A DNA stretch of 64,000 nt from Paenibacillus sp. RC67 (lineage in GTDB: Bacteria > Bacillota > Bacilli > Paenibacillales > NBRC-103111). The DNA lies in NCBI RefSeq assembly GCF_030020805.1, contig NZ_CP125098.1, positions 6,719,501-6,783,500 on the forward strand, in the 5' to 3' direction. The position numbers and the translations under genes were made by a program. Positions 32,633-42,223 of the stretch are shown one piece after another (position 1 is the first letter of the stretch; each line of letters opens with the position of its first letter). The notes under the pieces were generated by a model. The model saw nothing but the letters and a program-made list of their open reading frames with translations, had not been told where the DNA came from and made no database searches.

Positions 32633-34276
32633 CTACATCTCTCTGGAGCTGCTTTTGTACTCTTTAGGCGAAACACCAACATGCTTCCGAAAAGAGAAGC
32701 TGAAGTAGTTGGGCTCGGCATAGCCTACTTTTTCGGCAATTTCAAACGTTTTCAAATCGGTTGTGCGCAGCAGCTCTTTGGCCGCTTCCATCCGAATATA
32801 CATCAGGTAATTGACGAAGGTCATCTTCGTTTCTTTTTTAAAAATGCCGCTAAAATAGCCTGTGCTAATATGCAGATGACTGCACACCTTATTGATCGAG
32901 ATGTCGCTATCCTGGTAATGAGCCTGCGTATACTCCTTGGCCTTATCGACCAAAGACTTGTAAGAGGATTGGCGCTCGCTGACAATGCTGGTCATGATTC
33001 TCCCGCATAGTCCCAGAATCCACTGCTTCGCTTCATGGGCATTCGTAAATTTATGAATATCGGCAAAAGGATTGAAAGCGTTACCAAGGATCGAGTCCAG
33101 ATCGGCGTTCGAATCTTTGGCCGCCTTCAAAATCGCCGTCAGCATTTCCAGCAGGTAAATCTGATAATCCTGGAACGAGACCGGCGTGTCGGCTATGCCG
33201 TGAAACAATTCATCTAGCAGCTCCTTCATTTCTTGATTCGTTCCGACCTTCATGCATCGGATAAGCGCGTGCTCCTTCAGTTCATCGAATCGCAGCTTCT
33301 CCACTTGGCGGGTCTCTACATCATCAATGCAGATGATCCGGTTATTGCCGAGCAGCGGCCGGTAATCCAGCGCAAGAATGGCGTCACTGTAAGAGTAGCT
33401 TATCACGGTGATATCGGATACGACCGTCCCGACTCCGATAGTGACGGACAGCTTCAAATACTTCTCTATGCTTTGGCGTATTTCCTCAAGAGCAGATAAT
33501 GATCGTTTCATCACGACGCTCGGGTCCTGTTCCTCAGTGGCGGTCAGCAGCACAAGATTCCCGTTATGCAGGAAGACAATGCCTGCTTGATGCTTCTGCA
33601 CAATTTCCTCGGAAATATTTAATATCGCGAACAATTTCAGTTCATTGTCCTTGGAGTATTTCAACGATTGGGGAGCCATGCCTGCTTCCTCGCCCTGCAT
33701 TTCCGGGTTGTCCATACTAAGCACAGAGACCAGGAATACTTCCCCTTTCAGATCCACGTTATAATTGAGCGCTTTCTCTTCAATTTCCCCTTTTGGGAGC
33801 TTGCGGTGAATGAGCGAGCCCAAGAAAACTTCCCGCAGCACCGGTAGGCTTTGCCTATAATGCTCCTGCAGTGTATACACGTTTTCCTTACGGGCAATTT
33901 CCTCGTCAATGAGCTGCTTGATCTTGATCAGAGCTTGAATAAGCTCTTGCGCGGAAAAGGGCTTGAGTACATACTCGTCGATATGCATTTTGATCGCCTT
34001 TTGCGCATATTCGAATTCATCATAGCCCGTCAAAATAATAATTTTTGTCGTCGGATATTTGCTGCGTATCCATTCCGATAGCTGCATGCCGTCCATGAAA
34101 GGCATCCGGATATCGGTAACGACAACATCGGGCATCCATCTCTCGATTTGCTCCATCGCTTCTTTGCCGTTCTCAGCCGTATCCACTACTTCAAAGCCAT
34201 AGTGAGCCCAATCAATCTCTCGAACAACGCTTTCCCTTACTTCCTGTTCATCCTCTGCCAGTATAAGCTTGTACAT
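32633..34276 (-). CDS. Response regulator with AraC-type DNA-binding domain, YesN type
   Basis: A 547-residue regulator. The receiver domain covers residues 1-120, with acidic pocket LILAEDEQ, phospho-acceptor Asp in VVVTDIRMP and Lys in YVLKPF. A middle region of about 280 residues precedes two AraC helix-turn-helix motifs at the C-terminus (ISINKVCSHLHISTGYF and IAEKVGYAEPNYFSFSFRKH). It is first in the operon regulator-kinase-binding protein. GGAGG lies about 15 bases before the ATG, rather far. It likely activates sugar uptake genes such as mglBAC. Confidence 0.92.
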   Translation of the reverse strand: MYKLILAEDEQEVRESVVREIDWAHYGFEVVDTAENGKEAMEQIERWMPDVVVTDIRMPFMDGMQLSEWIRSKYPTTKIIILTGYDEFEYAQKAIKMHIDEYVLKPFSAQELIQALIKIKQLIDEEIARKENVYTLQEHYRQSLPVLREVFLGSLIHRKLPKGEIEEKALNYNVDLKGEVFLVSVLSMDNPEMQGEEAGMAPQSLKYSKDNELKLFAILNISEEIVQKHQAGIVFLHNGNLVLLTATEEQDPSVVMKRSLSALEEIRQSIEKYLKLSVTIGVGTVVSDITVISYSYSDAILALDYRPLLGNNRIICIDDVETRQVEKLRFDELKEHALIRCMKVGTNQEMKELLDELFHGIADTPVSFQDYQIYLLEMLTAILKAAKDSNADLDSILGNAFNPFADIHKFTNAHEAKQWILGLCGRIMTSIVSERQSSYKSLVDKAKEYTQAHYQDSDISINKVCSHLHISTGYFSGIFKKETKMTFVNYLMYIRMEAAKELLRTTDLKTFEIAEKVGYAEPNYFSFSFRKHVGVSPKEYKSSSREM

Positions 34277-34500
34277 ATTCGCTTTTTCTCGCCTCCAGAT
34301 GGATCATATACAAATATTTTTCATTTCCGTAATAACTTGGTGATAATACTGTATCAGAGTTTGATTTCCTTTGAAAGTATTTCGGTTAGCCTATTCAGTC
34401 CAAGCCTGTTTAAGAAGCTTGCACTTCTGGATCGGGCAGACCTATGATGGTAATATGTAATATCAAATGTTGTCCAATGTCAGAGAGGAGCTTCGTTTAA

Positions 34501-34872
34501 TTGATGGTCCTAACAGCCAAAAGCTTGCGTACCGTTATTGTCCTGCTCATAGGGGTTATCTTTGTGGCGTTGGCGGGATATGTCTACCTGCTGCACGGTA
34601 CCCCTGCAAGTCCTGAGACGTTGATGATTCGGCAGATCAGCTTGGACCAAGGAAGGCTGCAGCTTAGCGGTACGACAAGCAGCAGTGCGGCAGGTTACAG
34701 CGGTTACTCCTACACGATAGAGGACGGAAAGCTGTATATCAGACTGCGCTACAGTCTGCTAAGCTCATCTGGAGATTTCGCCATCGATATGCCTACCAAG
34801 GAAGCCACTATCCGAAACGTCTATTTGCAGGGGAGCTCTTCCGATGATGTTCGACTCTTATGGAGCGAATAG
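34501..34872 (+). CDS. Hypothetical membrane-anchored protein, 123 residues
   Basis: Not recognised. An N-terminal helix (VIVLLIGVIFVALAGYVYLL) anchors a small extracytoplasmic domain with alternating short strands (LQLSGTTSSS, YTIEDGKLYIRLRYSLL). The frame opens with TTG-ATG at 34501/34504, with GAGGAG ten bases before the TTG. It is divergent from the response regulator and followed by a terminator. Function unknown. Confidence 0.65.
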   Translation: MMVLTAKSLRTVIVLLIGVIFVALAGYVYLLHGTPASPETLMIRQISLDQGRLQLSGTTSSSAAGYSGYSYTIEDGKLYIRLRYSLLSSSGDFAIDMPTKEATIRNVYLQGSSSDDVRLLWSE

Positions 34873-34893
34873 AATTACGGTTAATATGCAGCA

Positions 34894-34939
34894 AAAAACG
34901 GGTGCGGCAGGAGCCACGCTCCTAATCGCATCCCGTTCT
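34894..34939. terminator. Bidirectional terminator hairpin
   Basis: AACGGG-TGCG..AGGAG pairs with CTCCT..CGCA-TCCCGTT. A-run and T-rich flanks are on the two sides. It separates the convergent genes at 34501 and 34955. Confidence 0.6.
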
Positions 34940-34954
34940 ATCCTTACCTTACCA

Positions 34955-35353
34955 TCAGCGACCTGAGCTGGATGGATCTTTAGCTGCGCTTACATTTTTC
35001 AACACGTTAATCATGAAAACAACGATTCCGATTGAGGTCAGGGTGCCTCCAATAGCGATGACAGGCTCTGTGTTGGCTATACCGCTCACAAGGATAAAAA
35101 GTCCGATCATCATAATCGGGAGGCCAATGTTATGAAGCCAAAAATGAATTTTGCCTAGGACGGATTCCGCGCTTTTTGGAAATACATGGTACACAAAACC
35201 AGATAAAGCAAGTGAGACCCAACCAAGCAAATTAATGTGAGCATGCACGGATGCAAAATCAAACTTGTGAGATATGGACATGAACATCCCCAAACAAATC
35301 CCCACGACAAAATAAATTGAAGCGATCTTAATGAGCTTTGCTCCCACGCTCAA
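34955..35353 (-). CDS. Four-helix protein related to heme-copper oxidase subunit I fragments
   Basis: A 132-residue membrane protein with four helices. SVHAHINLLGWVSLALSGFV and YHVFP, then HFWLHNIGLP, resemble the His-bearing helices of NorB/cbb3-type subunit I, but only one third of the length is present. Short proteins of this kind occur as stand-alone genes in Bacillales and may handle heme or assist oxidase assembly. The start TTG 35353 follows GGAG by seven bases; GTG 35347 is an alternative. Confidence 0.5.
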   Translation of the reverse strand: MSVGAKLIKIASIYFVVGICLGMFMSISHKFDFASVHAHINLLGWVSLALSGFVYHVFPKSAESVLGKIHFWLHNIGLPIMMIGLFILVSGIANTEPVIAIGGTLTSIGIVVFMINVLKNVSAAKDPSSSGR

Positions 35354-35414
35354 TTCCCCTCTCCTTCATCGGATACTTTATCTTATTAAGAGGGAGAAGG
35401 TTTATGCCTGCCTA

Positions 35415-35558
35415 TCATTTCTTTTTCTTCTTAATCTTTTCGGCAGTTTTCATAACCGAATCGATTTCCTTCTGTGCCTTCTCAAGGTCCTTGAACATCT
35501 TCTGGATCTTCTTGTTCTCCATCATAAATTTCAGTCCCTCTTTAAACGTATGATTCAC
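35415..35558 (-). CDS. Small Lys-rich coiled-coil protein, 47 residues
   Basis: Starts at GTG 35558, nine bases after AAAGGG (ATG 35564 is too close). The product begins MNHTFKEGLKFMMENKKIQK, then an amphipathic helix (FKDLEKAQKEIDSVM) and a run of Lys at the end. Heptad spacing of hydrophobic residues suggests a coiled coil. No homologue is known to me. It is transcribed toward the oxidase-like gene. Confidence 0.5.
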   Translation of the reverse strand: MNHTFKEGLKFMMENKKIQKMFKDLEKAQKEIDSVMKTAEKIKKKKK

Positions 35559-35637
35559 AGACATGCACCCTTTCGTTGTATTCGTCCTATTATGTTATGG
35601 ACAAACAACGAGATCGGCTTCCGCAGCTGCCGCTTTA

Positions 35638-36111
35638 TCAGCAATTTTCGTACTGCTTAAACGCAGCTGCTTGGCCTGCATACCGCCCGGAAGCGTCGCG
35701 TAAATTCCACACAATGGCCTCTTTTATATAAAATCTTCTTCCCGTGCTCGAAATGCGGATACCGGTATAGTTGTCCACATAGCCCTTCTCGGCAACCGCC
35801 TTCAAAAAGCGGTCGCGCTCCGACCGTTCCATCGCTTCCGCCGTATATCTCGACGGTGTCCGGCTAAACGTATCCCAGTCCATCTCCCACAGCATTAAAG
35901 CCGCACGATTGCCGAAATTCAATATCGGATCCGACTCCGTTCCGTGGGATAGAACCACTATATCCGAATTGAACAGCTGCTCCGCCAAGCCCACTCCTTC
36001 ATGTATTTCAAATAAGTCCTTTCCCAGCAATTGCCGATAGCTGTTAAGGATTAGTGCCGCATGGTCCTCACCCGCTCCGATTCCGTGAGTTGGCCTTTGG
36101 ATGTTATTCAT
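35638..36111 (-). CDS. MEKHLA (PAS-like) domain protein
   Basis: A 157-residue single-domain protein. ILNFGNRAALMLWEMDWDTF, SRYTAEAMERSERDRFL and NYTGIRISSTGRRFYIKEA are the segments that define the MEKHLA family, a PAS-like ligand or redox sensor fold. AGGAGG lies eight bases before the ATG. It has no attached output domain, so it would act through a partner or as a small-molecule binder. The stretch 36112-36440 after it shows no gene. Confidence 0.75.
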   Translation of the reverse strand: MNNIQRPTHGIGAGEDHAALILNSYRQLLGKDLFEIHEGVGLAEQLFNSDIVVLSHGTESDPILNFGNRAALMLWEMDWDTFSRTPSRYTAEAMERSERDRFLKAVAEKGYVDNYTGIRISSTGRRFYIKEAIVWNLRDASGRYAGQAAAFKQYENC

Positions 36112-36452
36112 ATGTACTGCCTCCTGATATAAAGGGTATTGAGTTCATTGGCTCTTGAAGGTTTTTGCTTTATCCAATACATTCCCACCTTTATGCTTCC
36201 CTGCGGTCTGTATTCTGGACTACTGATTATTAGCATCGAACAAATTAGGTTTTATTGCAAGAGCTGCTGCAATTTTAATTAAGGAAAGTGAAATTGGCGT
36301 TACAAACGGAAATATTGAAATCCATGGATCCGTTTGGTTTCCGCATCCTCCGCCCTGCCATACCGAGATTGATCTTTATATAATACTGAGAAAGATGTCG
36401 GCTCTTTTACTGAGTAGAGTCCATTTAGGTAAAAGACATAGGAGTGAGCCAA

Positions 36453-37076
36453 ATGAAATGGAATGACTGTACAGGTTACTACAAGGCATACATTAGCATG
36501 GGAGCAACTTGTCAAACCGCATATCAGCTAAGAAGACTCGGTTTGCGGAAATTTGCCGGCCCTTTAGATTGGTTTGTTTCGGGAACGGTCGACAATGTAG
36601 CTCCTCTGATCCGAAATCGCTTTAACGGATTTATGGAATTGGACCAGCTCCAGCTTCTCGGTACGGATATGGATTGTTACATCGTTAGAGATGACAAGTA
36701 TGATATCGTTTCTTATCACGATTTCCCACGCAGCCTGCCAGCATTCCGCTGGACAGATGCTTATCCCGATTTTAAACAAAAGATCGATCGGCGGATAAAA
36801 GCATTTTTCTCAGCAGCAAAGAGCAAGCCAATCTGCTTGATCAGAACCCAAACGACTAAACCGGAAGCGGAGCAGCTTCTTGCAGCCCTAAATAAGGTCA
36901 TGGCGGGTAAATTTCGACTTTTAATAGTGAATAATAGGAATGATTTACATGAGGTAAAATACGAGGATTGGGGGATACAGGGGGTTTGCTCCGTATCTGT
37001 GCCCAGTGGGGCAGATTGGAGAGGATCCAACCAGGCATGGGACCAAATCATGCGAGGATTCAAGCTACGACCCTGA
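36453..37076 (+). CDS. DUF1796 papain-like cysteine peptidase family protein
   Basis: A 207-residue protein. The N-terminal SMGATCQTAYQLRRLGLRKF followed by AGPLDWFVS is the DUF1796 signature, with Cys and Gln spaced as in papain-like enzymes. SYHDFPR (with a candidate His) and CLIRTQTTKPEAEQLLAAL come later. Enzyme activity is predicted from family only. ATG 36453 follows GGAG by eight bases. Confidence 0.75.
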   Translation: MKWNDCTGYYKAYISMGATCQTAYQLRRLGLRKFAGPLDWFVSGTVDNVAPLIRNRFNGFMELDQLQLLGTDMDCYIVRDDKYDIVSYHDFPRSLPAFRWTDAYPDFKQKIDRRIKAFFSAAKSKPICLIRTQTTKPEAEQLLAALNKVMAGKFRLLIVNNRNDLHEVKYEDWGIQGVCSVSVPSGADWRGSNQAWDQIMRGFKLRP

Positions 37077-37215
37077 ATGAATTCGAGCCATCTCGTGTTC
37101 GCTATGAGTGAATTATGACGGTTGCAAATTGGTCTCGAAAAGTCAGCATTAACATGTGGAACTCCTCCTTTTGACTTGATCAAAATGTAATTTCGTCCCT
37201 GTCGATAAAAATAAT

Positions 37216-37244
37216 TTTAAACAATCCGCCATATAAGGTATACT
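37216..37244 (+). promoter_or_regulatory. Probable sigma-A promoter of the TPR-like gene
   Basis: TTTAAA and TATACT are 17 bases apart, 36 bases upstream of ATG 37281. Confidence 0.5.
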
Positions 37245-37280
37245 TCCACTATAGCCAATTTTGTCATGGGGGTAGAAGAA

Positions 37281-38438
37281 ATGAGTCAACAAGAAAATAT
37301 CGGCGGATTGGGCCGTCATTACTTGCAAGCGGAATCATACGGCGCCGCCGCGTTTTGTTTTTACCGTGCCATTCTAGAGGATCGGGCTAACAGCAATGCG
37401 TGGAACGGTCTGATTCTGGCTCTGAGCCTCATGCGAAAAGAACATGATGCACAAACGATGTTGGCGCGTTATGCGCTTCATCATGAAATTCTTGAGTTCG
37501 ATCGCGATTTAATTACGTTCTCCATGATGCTCTGGCAGCAAAACCCAGGCGCATTAGGCGAGTGGATTGTGTTGATCTCCCAAATGAAAGGGGTCAGCGC
37601 TTCGGATAAAGAGCTGTTCACCCAAATGGGTGAAGATTTGAAGAACGCGCATGAAGAGCTTGTTAGCCAACACGGCCTTGAAACGCTTCAAGAGCAAGGA
37701 CTTTTAAACCTTGGGGAGTACGCTGCGCGCCGCATTGAGCTCGATTGGCTGCTTGAAGAATCGATCGATTCGATCTACGAACACATCAAGAAGTGGCTGG
37801 AAGACCCTGAAGCTGTGCTGACTGGTGTAAGGCTGCTCTGTATGCTCCCTGATCCGCGAAGTGAGAAATTGCTCCGCAGAGTATGCCGCAATGAAGAAAT
37901 AGACGGCAAAGTCAGAACTCATGCCCTGCTCGCACTTCGCTGGCTAGGAGTCCGCGGCAATGCAAAAATAAATAAATTTGACGAATCGTTCGTCATTAAT
38001 TTGGACAACCCGGAACCGGAATTAACGGTTTCCGTACCTGCGGCGTTCAAGCCCGCACTGGATCGGATGAAGCTGTGGATGGCTAAGGAGCAAGGAGTCA
38101 TTACCGAGTTCGAATACGAAAGCCATGCTTCAAATGATGACTTGGAGGTACCTGAATTGTTGGCTGCCAAGCTGGAAAAAGCCGATGTGCCAAGCGTCCT
38201 TCAAGAAGTCGCTCATGCACTAATCCGTGCAGCCTATGACAAATACTACCCTCTTGTACCAGGAATTAAAGGAACCCGTCAATGGAGCGCAGCTCTCCTC
38301 ATGCTCATCAAGGAGTATGTTGAAAGCACAGAGGAGAAATGGCCCTACGGCGAACCGGAGCAAGATGAAACAGCTATCCGCCATCGTAACTGGCTCCTGA
38401 GCGGCAGCCCGAATTATGTGGATACAATGAAAATTTAA
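37281..38438 (+). CDS. Hypothetical protein with N-terminal TPR-like and HEAT-like repeats
   Basis: A 385-residue soluble protein. YLQAESYGAAAFCFYRAILE with DRANSNAWNGLILAL near the N-terminus reads as a TPR-type helix pair. A central stretch (LTGVRLLCMLPDPRSEKLL, KVRTHALLALRWLG) resembles HEAT repeats. The C-terminal part is unassigned. ATG 37281 follows GGGGG by eight bases. It has its own promoter and terminator. A scaffold role is likely; no partner is visible. Confidence 0.65.
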   Translation: MSQQENIGGLGRHYLQAESYGAAAFCFYRAILEDRANSNAWNGLILALSLMRKEHDAQTMLARYALHHEILEFDRDLITFSMMLWQQNPGALGEWIVLISQMKGVSASDKELFTQMGEDLKNAHEELVSQHGLETLQEQGLLNLGEYAARRIELDWLLEESIDSIYEHIKKWLEDPEAVLTGVRLLCMLPDPRSEKLLRRVCRNEEIDGKVRTHALLALRWLGVRGNAKINKFDESFVINLDNPEPELTVSVPAAFKPALDRMKLWMAKEQGVITEFEYESHASNDDLEVPELLAAKLEKADVPSVLQEVAHALIRAAYDKYYPLVPGIKGTRQWSAALLMLIKEYVESTEEKWPYGEPEQDETAIRHRNWLLSGSPNYVDTMKI

Positions 38439-38455
38439 TTTACCTCATGGTAATG

Positions 38456-38484
38456 AAGGGGACAGCCGATCGGCTGTCCCCTTT
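38456..38484. terminator. Strong terminator
   Basis: AAGGGGACAGCC pairs perfectly with GGCTGTCCCCTT around GATC. It ends the TPR-like gene and lies just past the end of the convergent RCC1 gene. Confidence 0.85.
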
Positions 38485-38513
38485 GATTTCCCCCTATAGG
38501 CTGTATCTCAACA

Positions 38514-40736
38514 CTAAGGCAAGGAAGCAAAACCAGGTTCCTTCTGAGGACCTGAATGCGGCCAATCTCCGAGCCAGTACAAGGTTCCGTCCTCCGCAGC
38601 TAAGAAATGATAGAAGTAGGTTCTACCTTCAATGAAATAGTGATACAAGCTGGACGCATCACGAAGACGAATGCTGGGAGGCAGATGAGTATCTATCGGT
38701 ACACTACTCCCCTGCTCATAGATGTGCCCCTCCTTATCCACCTCGGCTCCTCCGGTTAGGCTTGAAGCGTGCCGTCCTGTAGGACTGAGCTTGATGGATG
38801 CCGTTGGACCTATCTCGTCAGCTTGGTGACTCAACTTTAGCTCCAAGTCATACACCTGATTGTCCTCGTCAAGCACTTTACCGATATAACCGATACCGTC
38901 AAAGAAAACATAGTGGATGGGGGACCACTGTTTGACTGCGGCCGGTATCTCCACCTTTTCCATGATGATAGCACCGTTCTCGGTTCGCTGGTTGTAATAC
39001 AGCTCCCCTTTATCCGTTAGAACGAACGGGATGGGACTTCCGAACACTCGGGCTGCCTTCCCTTCCGGCATCAGCTCGAAGTTGAGCTCCTTTGCCTGAT
39101 GCAGCTCATGCATGTTCCCCTCTCCAAGGAACACACGACCGTCGGACATAGCAATCAAGACCCCGCCCGTGACCGATGATGCATCAACGATAGGTGCATC
39201 AGCTTTCAGCACCCTGCACGGCTTGGAATCCTCAGAGTCCGCGACAAGCAGCCTTCCGTCAGCCGTCAAAGCTGCAAAATGTCCCAGCGCTCCGAACGCT
39301 TTAGTTATGTTTTGATCCAGAACGACAGGTTTGGCCGCTCCCTCATAGGACAATGCCCATAAATCGCCATGGGTGACCGCCAATAATCGGTCTTCAAAAA
39401 GGAACATAGCGTCTACGTCCGGCCACGTTCCGAACGGCTGTGGGTCCGCGGCATATATGGGCAGACGACCGAGCTGACCGTACATATTGGAACCCATGGT
39501 TAGCACATAGCCGTCGTTCGTCAGCGCCAGAAGGTGATCCGTGCCTGCTGCGATAGCCTTAATATCGGTCAATCCGTCGATCTGCCTCGCATGGTTCGGC
39601 TCTATCCGTTGACCTTCTGTTTGCAATAGATTCGAGCTCTCCCCCCAAGCCCACACCGTACCGTCCACTCTTAGCGCTATTACTGTATTCTGGGAAGCCG
39701 TCATTTGCAGGAAAGCTTGCTGGACGTTCATAGGCTCTATCTGCCTCTCACCGTTGATAAGGAACCAATCCCCCCTTTCCGATAATACAAAGGCGGGGAA
39801 ATCGTTCGACATGGTCGTTTCAATCTGCCTTGCTTTAACACCCTCGGGCAAAGCGAGTGTTAAGGTCTCGTTCGTTAACAAATTATCGAAGGGACTCTTA
39901 GCCAGTCTGAGCCTGCCTTCCTTATCTAAAGCCAGTGTGATAAATGGGCTCGCCTTAATACTGCTTATATTATTAAGTCCGTCTATTTTCGTAATGGTTG
40001 GAATGCTATCCGATCCGAATAAGGAATATAGCCAAAGGCTTCCGTCCCGCCCTATCACATAGACGGATGAATCCACTGCTTGCGCTAAAGAAGACGCTAT
40101 GGGGAGCCCATCTATTTTTCGAGGCCCCTTCTCTGCATTCATGTCATAGATCTCTCCGCTCTTCAATAATGCAAAGCGGCCCTCTAATTGAACAGCGGGT
40201 TCCGTTAGGCCGCTCACCTTCTGTGGGAAGCCGTTGGGCCTGCTTTTATTGCCCCATTCGGTTACGCCCCATCGATACACCGTCCCGTCCTCCTTCAACG
40301 CATAAGAGGAGCCGTATTCACTGCCATAGCCTGCCCCGTCGAAAACGTAGCCGACCGATATTTGCTTGATCTCTCCAAGCCTTTGGCGTACAGGCTGTTC
40401 GACAGGAGTATAGCCTGAGGGCATTTCAATATCGGGAAACCATTTCATCTCCGGAGGACAAGCTGTGTACTGAAATGGAAGCGACTTGGAGGTCGGGAGA
40501 GGAAGGGATTCAAGCTGTTTTCCGGTATCTTGAGGCGCCGGAACAGTTGAAAGAATTGCTGAAGCTGTTTGTATCGGAACTGGCTGCAATGACGTACGGG
40601 AGACTGCAAAATGCCCGTGGGGGTCCGCAACGATCCTCAGTAGTCCCAAGCCAGCTATGGCGAGCAGCCCAATCAATACGATAAAAGCAGCCGCATATTT
40701 ATAACGCGTAATAAATTTAAAAGCCTCGCGAAACAT
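38514..40736 (-). CDS. Membrane-anchored RCC1-repeat protein
   Basis: A 740-residue protein with an N-terminal anchor (AAAFIVLIGLLAIAGLGLL) and an extracytoplasmic region of RCC1-like blades. Typical repeat segments are SYALKEDGTVYRWG, NTVIALRVDGTVWAWGE, DHLLALTNDGYVLTMGSNM and FAALTADGRLLVA. The number of recognisable blades is at least nine, several degenerate. RCC1 propellers bind proteins; in bacteria these surface forms are uncharacterised. AGGTG stands six bases before the ATG. Confidence 0.8.
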   Translation of the reverse strand: MFREAFKFITRYKYAAAFIVLIGLLAIAGLGLLRIVADPHGHFAVSRTSLQPVPIQTASAILSTVPAPQDTGKQLESLPLPTSKSLPFQYTACPPEMKWFPDIEMPSGYTPVEQPVRQRLGEIKQISVGYVFDGAGYGSEYGSSYALKEDGTVYRWGVTEWGNKSRPNGFPQKVSGLTEPAVQLEGRFALLKSGEIYDMNAEKGPRKIDGLPIASSLAQAVDSSVYVIGRDGSLWLYSLFGSDSIPTITKIDGLNNISSIKASPFITLALDKEGRLRLAKSPFDNLLTNETLTLALPEGVKARQIETTMSNDFPAFVLSERGDWFLINGERQIEPMNVQQAFLQMTASQNTVIALRVDGTVWAWGESSNLLQTEGQRIEPNHARQIDGLTDIKAIAAGTDHLLALTNDGYVLTMGSNMYGQLGRLPIYAADPQPFGTWPDVDAMFLFEDRLLAVTHGDLWALSYEGAAKPVVLDQNITKAFGALGHFAALTADGRLLVADSEDSKPCRVLKADAPIVDASSVTGGVLIAMSDGRVFLGEGNMHELHQAKELNFELMPEGKAARVFGSPIPFVLTDKGELYYNQRTENGAIIMEKVEIPAAVKQWSPIHYVFFDGIGYIGKVLDEDNQVYDLELKLSHQADEIGPTASIKLSPTGRHASSLTGGAEVDKEGHIYEQGSSVPIDTHLPPSIRLRDASSLYHYFIEGRTYFYHFLAAEDGTLYWLGDWPHSGPQKEPGFASLP

Positions 40737-40835
40737 AGAATCACCTCATGGTAATTACTGGATAATTACTCATACGCAAGGAGGATCCAAAATGTTGCGC
40801 TTAGGATGGATCAGATGAACCTTTTATTCTCACTC

Positions 40836-40880
40836 CAAAAAATAACAAGGCGCCAAACGCTTGTCGCGTCGGCACCTTGT
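40836..40880 (-). terminator. Terminator after the DUF1904 gene
   Basis: On the minus strand ACAAGGTGCC pairs with GGCGCCTTGT (one mismatch) and is followed by TATTTTTTGG. It also separates the RCC1 gene upstream region. Confidence 0.8.
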
Positions 40881-40950
40881 CATTTAACCTTTATAGCATT
40901 CAATCATTCCATTATTCAATGTAATCCATCCGATTGACAGCAAAAAGCGC

Positions 40951-41292
40951 TCATTCCGACTTATCGAAGCAGCGTTCCCCATTCAAATAATAGCTGTCCT
41001 CCCGGTAGGTCGTAAAAGCAATTTCGACTTCCGGAATGCCAATAGCTTTCACATGATCGGCAACGGACTTGGCAAAGCGGTCTCGAACCTCAATCCCTCG
41101 TTCGAACCAAGTTACCTCAATAAAAGGGTACGTATCCACTACGCTCCCGTTAAAAACAGATGTTGTTTGCAGGCAATCGATAACGAAGTTATCCGTCCCG
41201 CATTCACAAATGGATGCTAGTTCCTCAACCAAAGATGTACTGATTTTACACATTTGTTCGGCTGTGATTCCTCTAACGATAAGCTGCGGCAT
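40951..41292 (-). CDS. DUF1904 (tautomerase-like) protein
   Basis: A 113-residue protein beginning MPQLIVRGITAEQMC, the DUF1904 start, with ISTSLVEELASICEC, FIEVTWFERG and VEIAFTTYREDSYYLNG. The family has the beta-alpha-beta fold of 4-oxalocrotonate tautomerases; Pro-2 is present, as in active tautomerases. ATG 41292 follows GGGAG by seven bases. No pathway context is visible. Confidence 0.7.
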   Translation of the reverse strand: MPQLIVRGITAEQMCKISTSLVEELASICECGTDNFVIDCLQTTSVFNGSVVDTYPFIEVTWFERGIEVRDRFAKSVADHVKAIGIPEVEIAFTTYREDSYYLNGERCFDKSE

Positions 41293-41429
41293 AGTGAAGC
41301 TCCCTTGTTTTAGTTGTAGTGTACCGCGTCCCAAACCATGAAGCAAGTGGCTTCAGGCCTCCATATCCCTCAAGGCAGCTGAATGTGTCGTTCCTTCTCG
41401 TTGAAGTGAATCTTCAGTCTCGCTTCGTA

Positions 41430-42170
41430 TTAAACTTGACCCCGCAAACGGATCTCTTTCAATCGCCCAGGGAAATCGGTAATAATACCGGATACCCCTA
41501 AATCAATGAGCGCTTGCAAATCCTTCTCGTCATTGGCTGTATATGGATATACTTGAATGCCAGCTTGATCAGCCTTCACCATATCTTCTTTATCCAATAT
41601 ACGGTAATCAGGATGAAGGGAATATACATCGACCCCCAGCGTTTTTGCATAAGCTACAGGGTCAGCCAATTTCAGCTGATACAGCAGACCGATTTTGACC
41701 TTAGGCTCCAAACGCTTGATTTCGCACAAGCATTTGTGGTCAAAGGAAGAAACCACGACCTGATCGAACAAGTTGCGTTCTCGAAGAAACTCCACGAGCT
41801 TCCGATCCATCTTCCCATCGTAAGTATTCTTGACTTCTACGTTAATCATAATGGAATCGGGAACAAGATCGAATACTTCGCCTAACGTTGGAACCTTCTC
41901 CCCCCGATACGCCTCAGAATGCCAAGAACCGGCGTCCAAAGTTTTGATCTCCGCCAGGGTCTTGTTGATAATTTTGCCTTGCCCGTCCGTCGTACGGTTG
42001 AGTGTTTCATCGTGACATACAATGATTTCTCCGTCTGCAGACAAGTGAACATCGAGTTCAATAGCTTGACAGCCCTGCTCTACTCCTAACTGGAAAGCAC
42101 CCAGTGTATTTTCGGGTGCTAGCCCCTTGGCCCCGCGATGAGCAATAATAATCGGTTTGTCGTTTTGCAT
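41430..42170 (-). CDS. glpQ: Glycerophosphodiester phosphodiesterase
   Basis: A 246-residue cytoplasmic enzyme that cleaves glycerophosphodiesters to glycerol-3-phosphate and an alcohol. It has the family start IIIAHRGAKGLAPENTLGAF (His-Arg and Glu catalytic), CQAIELDVHLSADGEIIVCHD (metal Glu, Asp and second catalytic His) and VNVEVKN-type strand IMINVEVKNTYDG. It lacks a signal peptide, so it is UgpQ-like in location. ATG 42170 follows AAAGGA by nine bases. The longer frame to 42263 runs through a leader terminator and is not real. The leader arrangement resembles GlpP-controlled glp genes. Confidence 0.88.
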   Translation of the reverse strand: MQNDKPIIIAHRGAKGLAPENTLGAFQLGVEQGCQAIELDVHLSADGEIIVCHDETLNRTTDGQGKIINKTLAEIKTLDAGSWHSEAYRGEKVPTLGEVFDLVPDSIMINVEVKNTYDGKMDRKLVEFLRERNLFDQVVVSSFDHKCLCEIKRLEPKVKIGLLYQLKLADPVAYAKTLGVDVYSLHPDYRILDKEDMVKADQAGIQVYPYTANDEKDLQALIDLGVSGIITDFPGRLKEIRLRGQV

Positions 42171-42223
42171 AAGATTGATTCCTTTCCCGTCATCATAGAC
42201 GTAAGAATTGGCTTCTGAGAACG

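Noticed and set aside
34341..34356. TGATAATACTGTATCA upstream of the response regulator, similar to the GATAC operators
   Set aside because: The left arm does not fit GATAC and the spacing is one base short.
40792..40818. Eight-codon mini-ORF (MLRLGWIR) seven bases after AGGAGG
   Set aside because: Good ribosome site but no downstream gene or promoter to make it a leader; may be chance.
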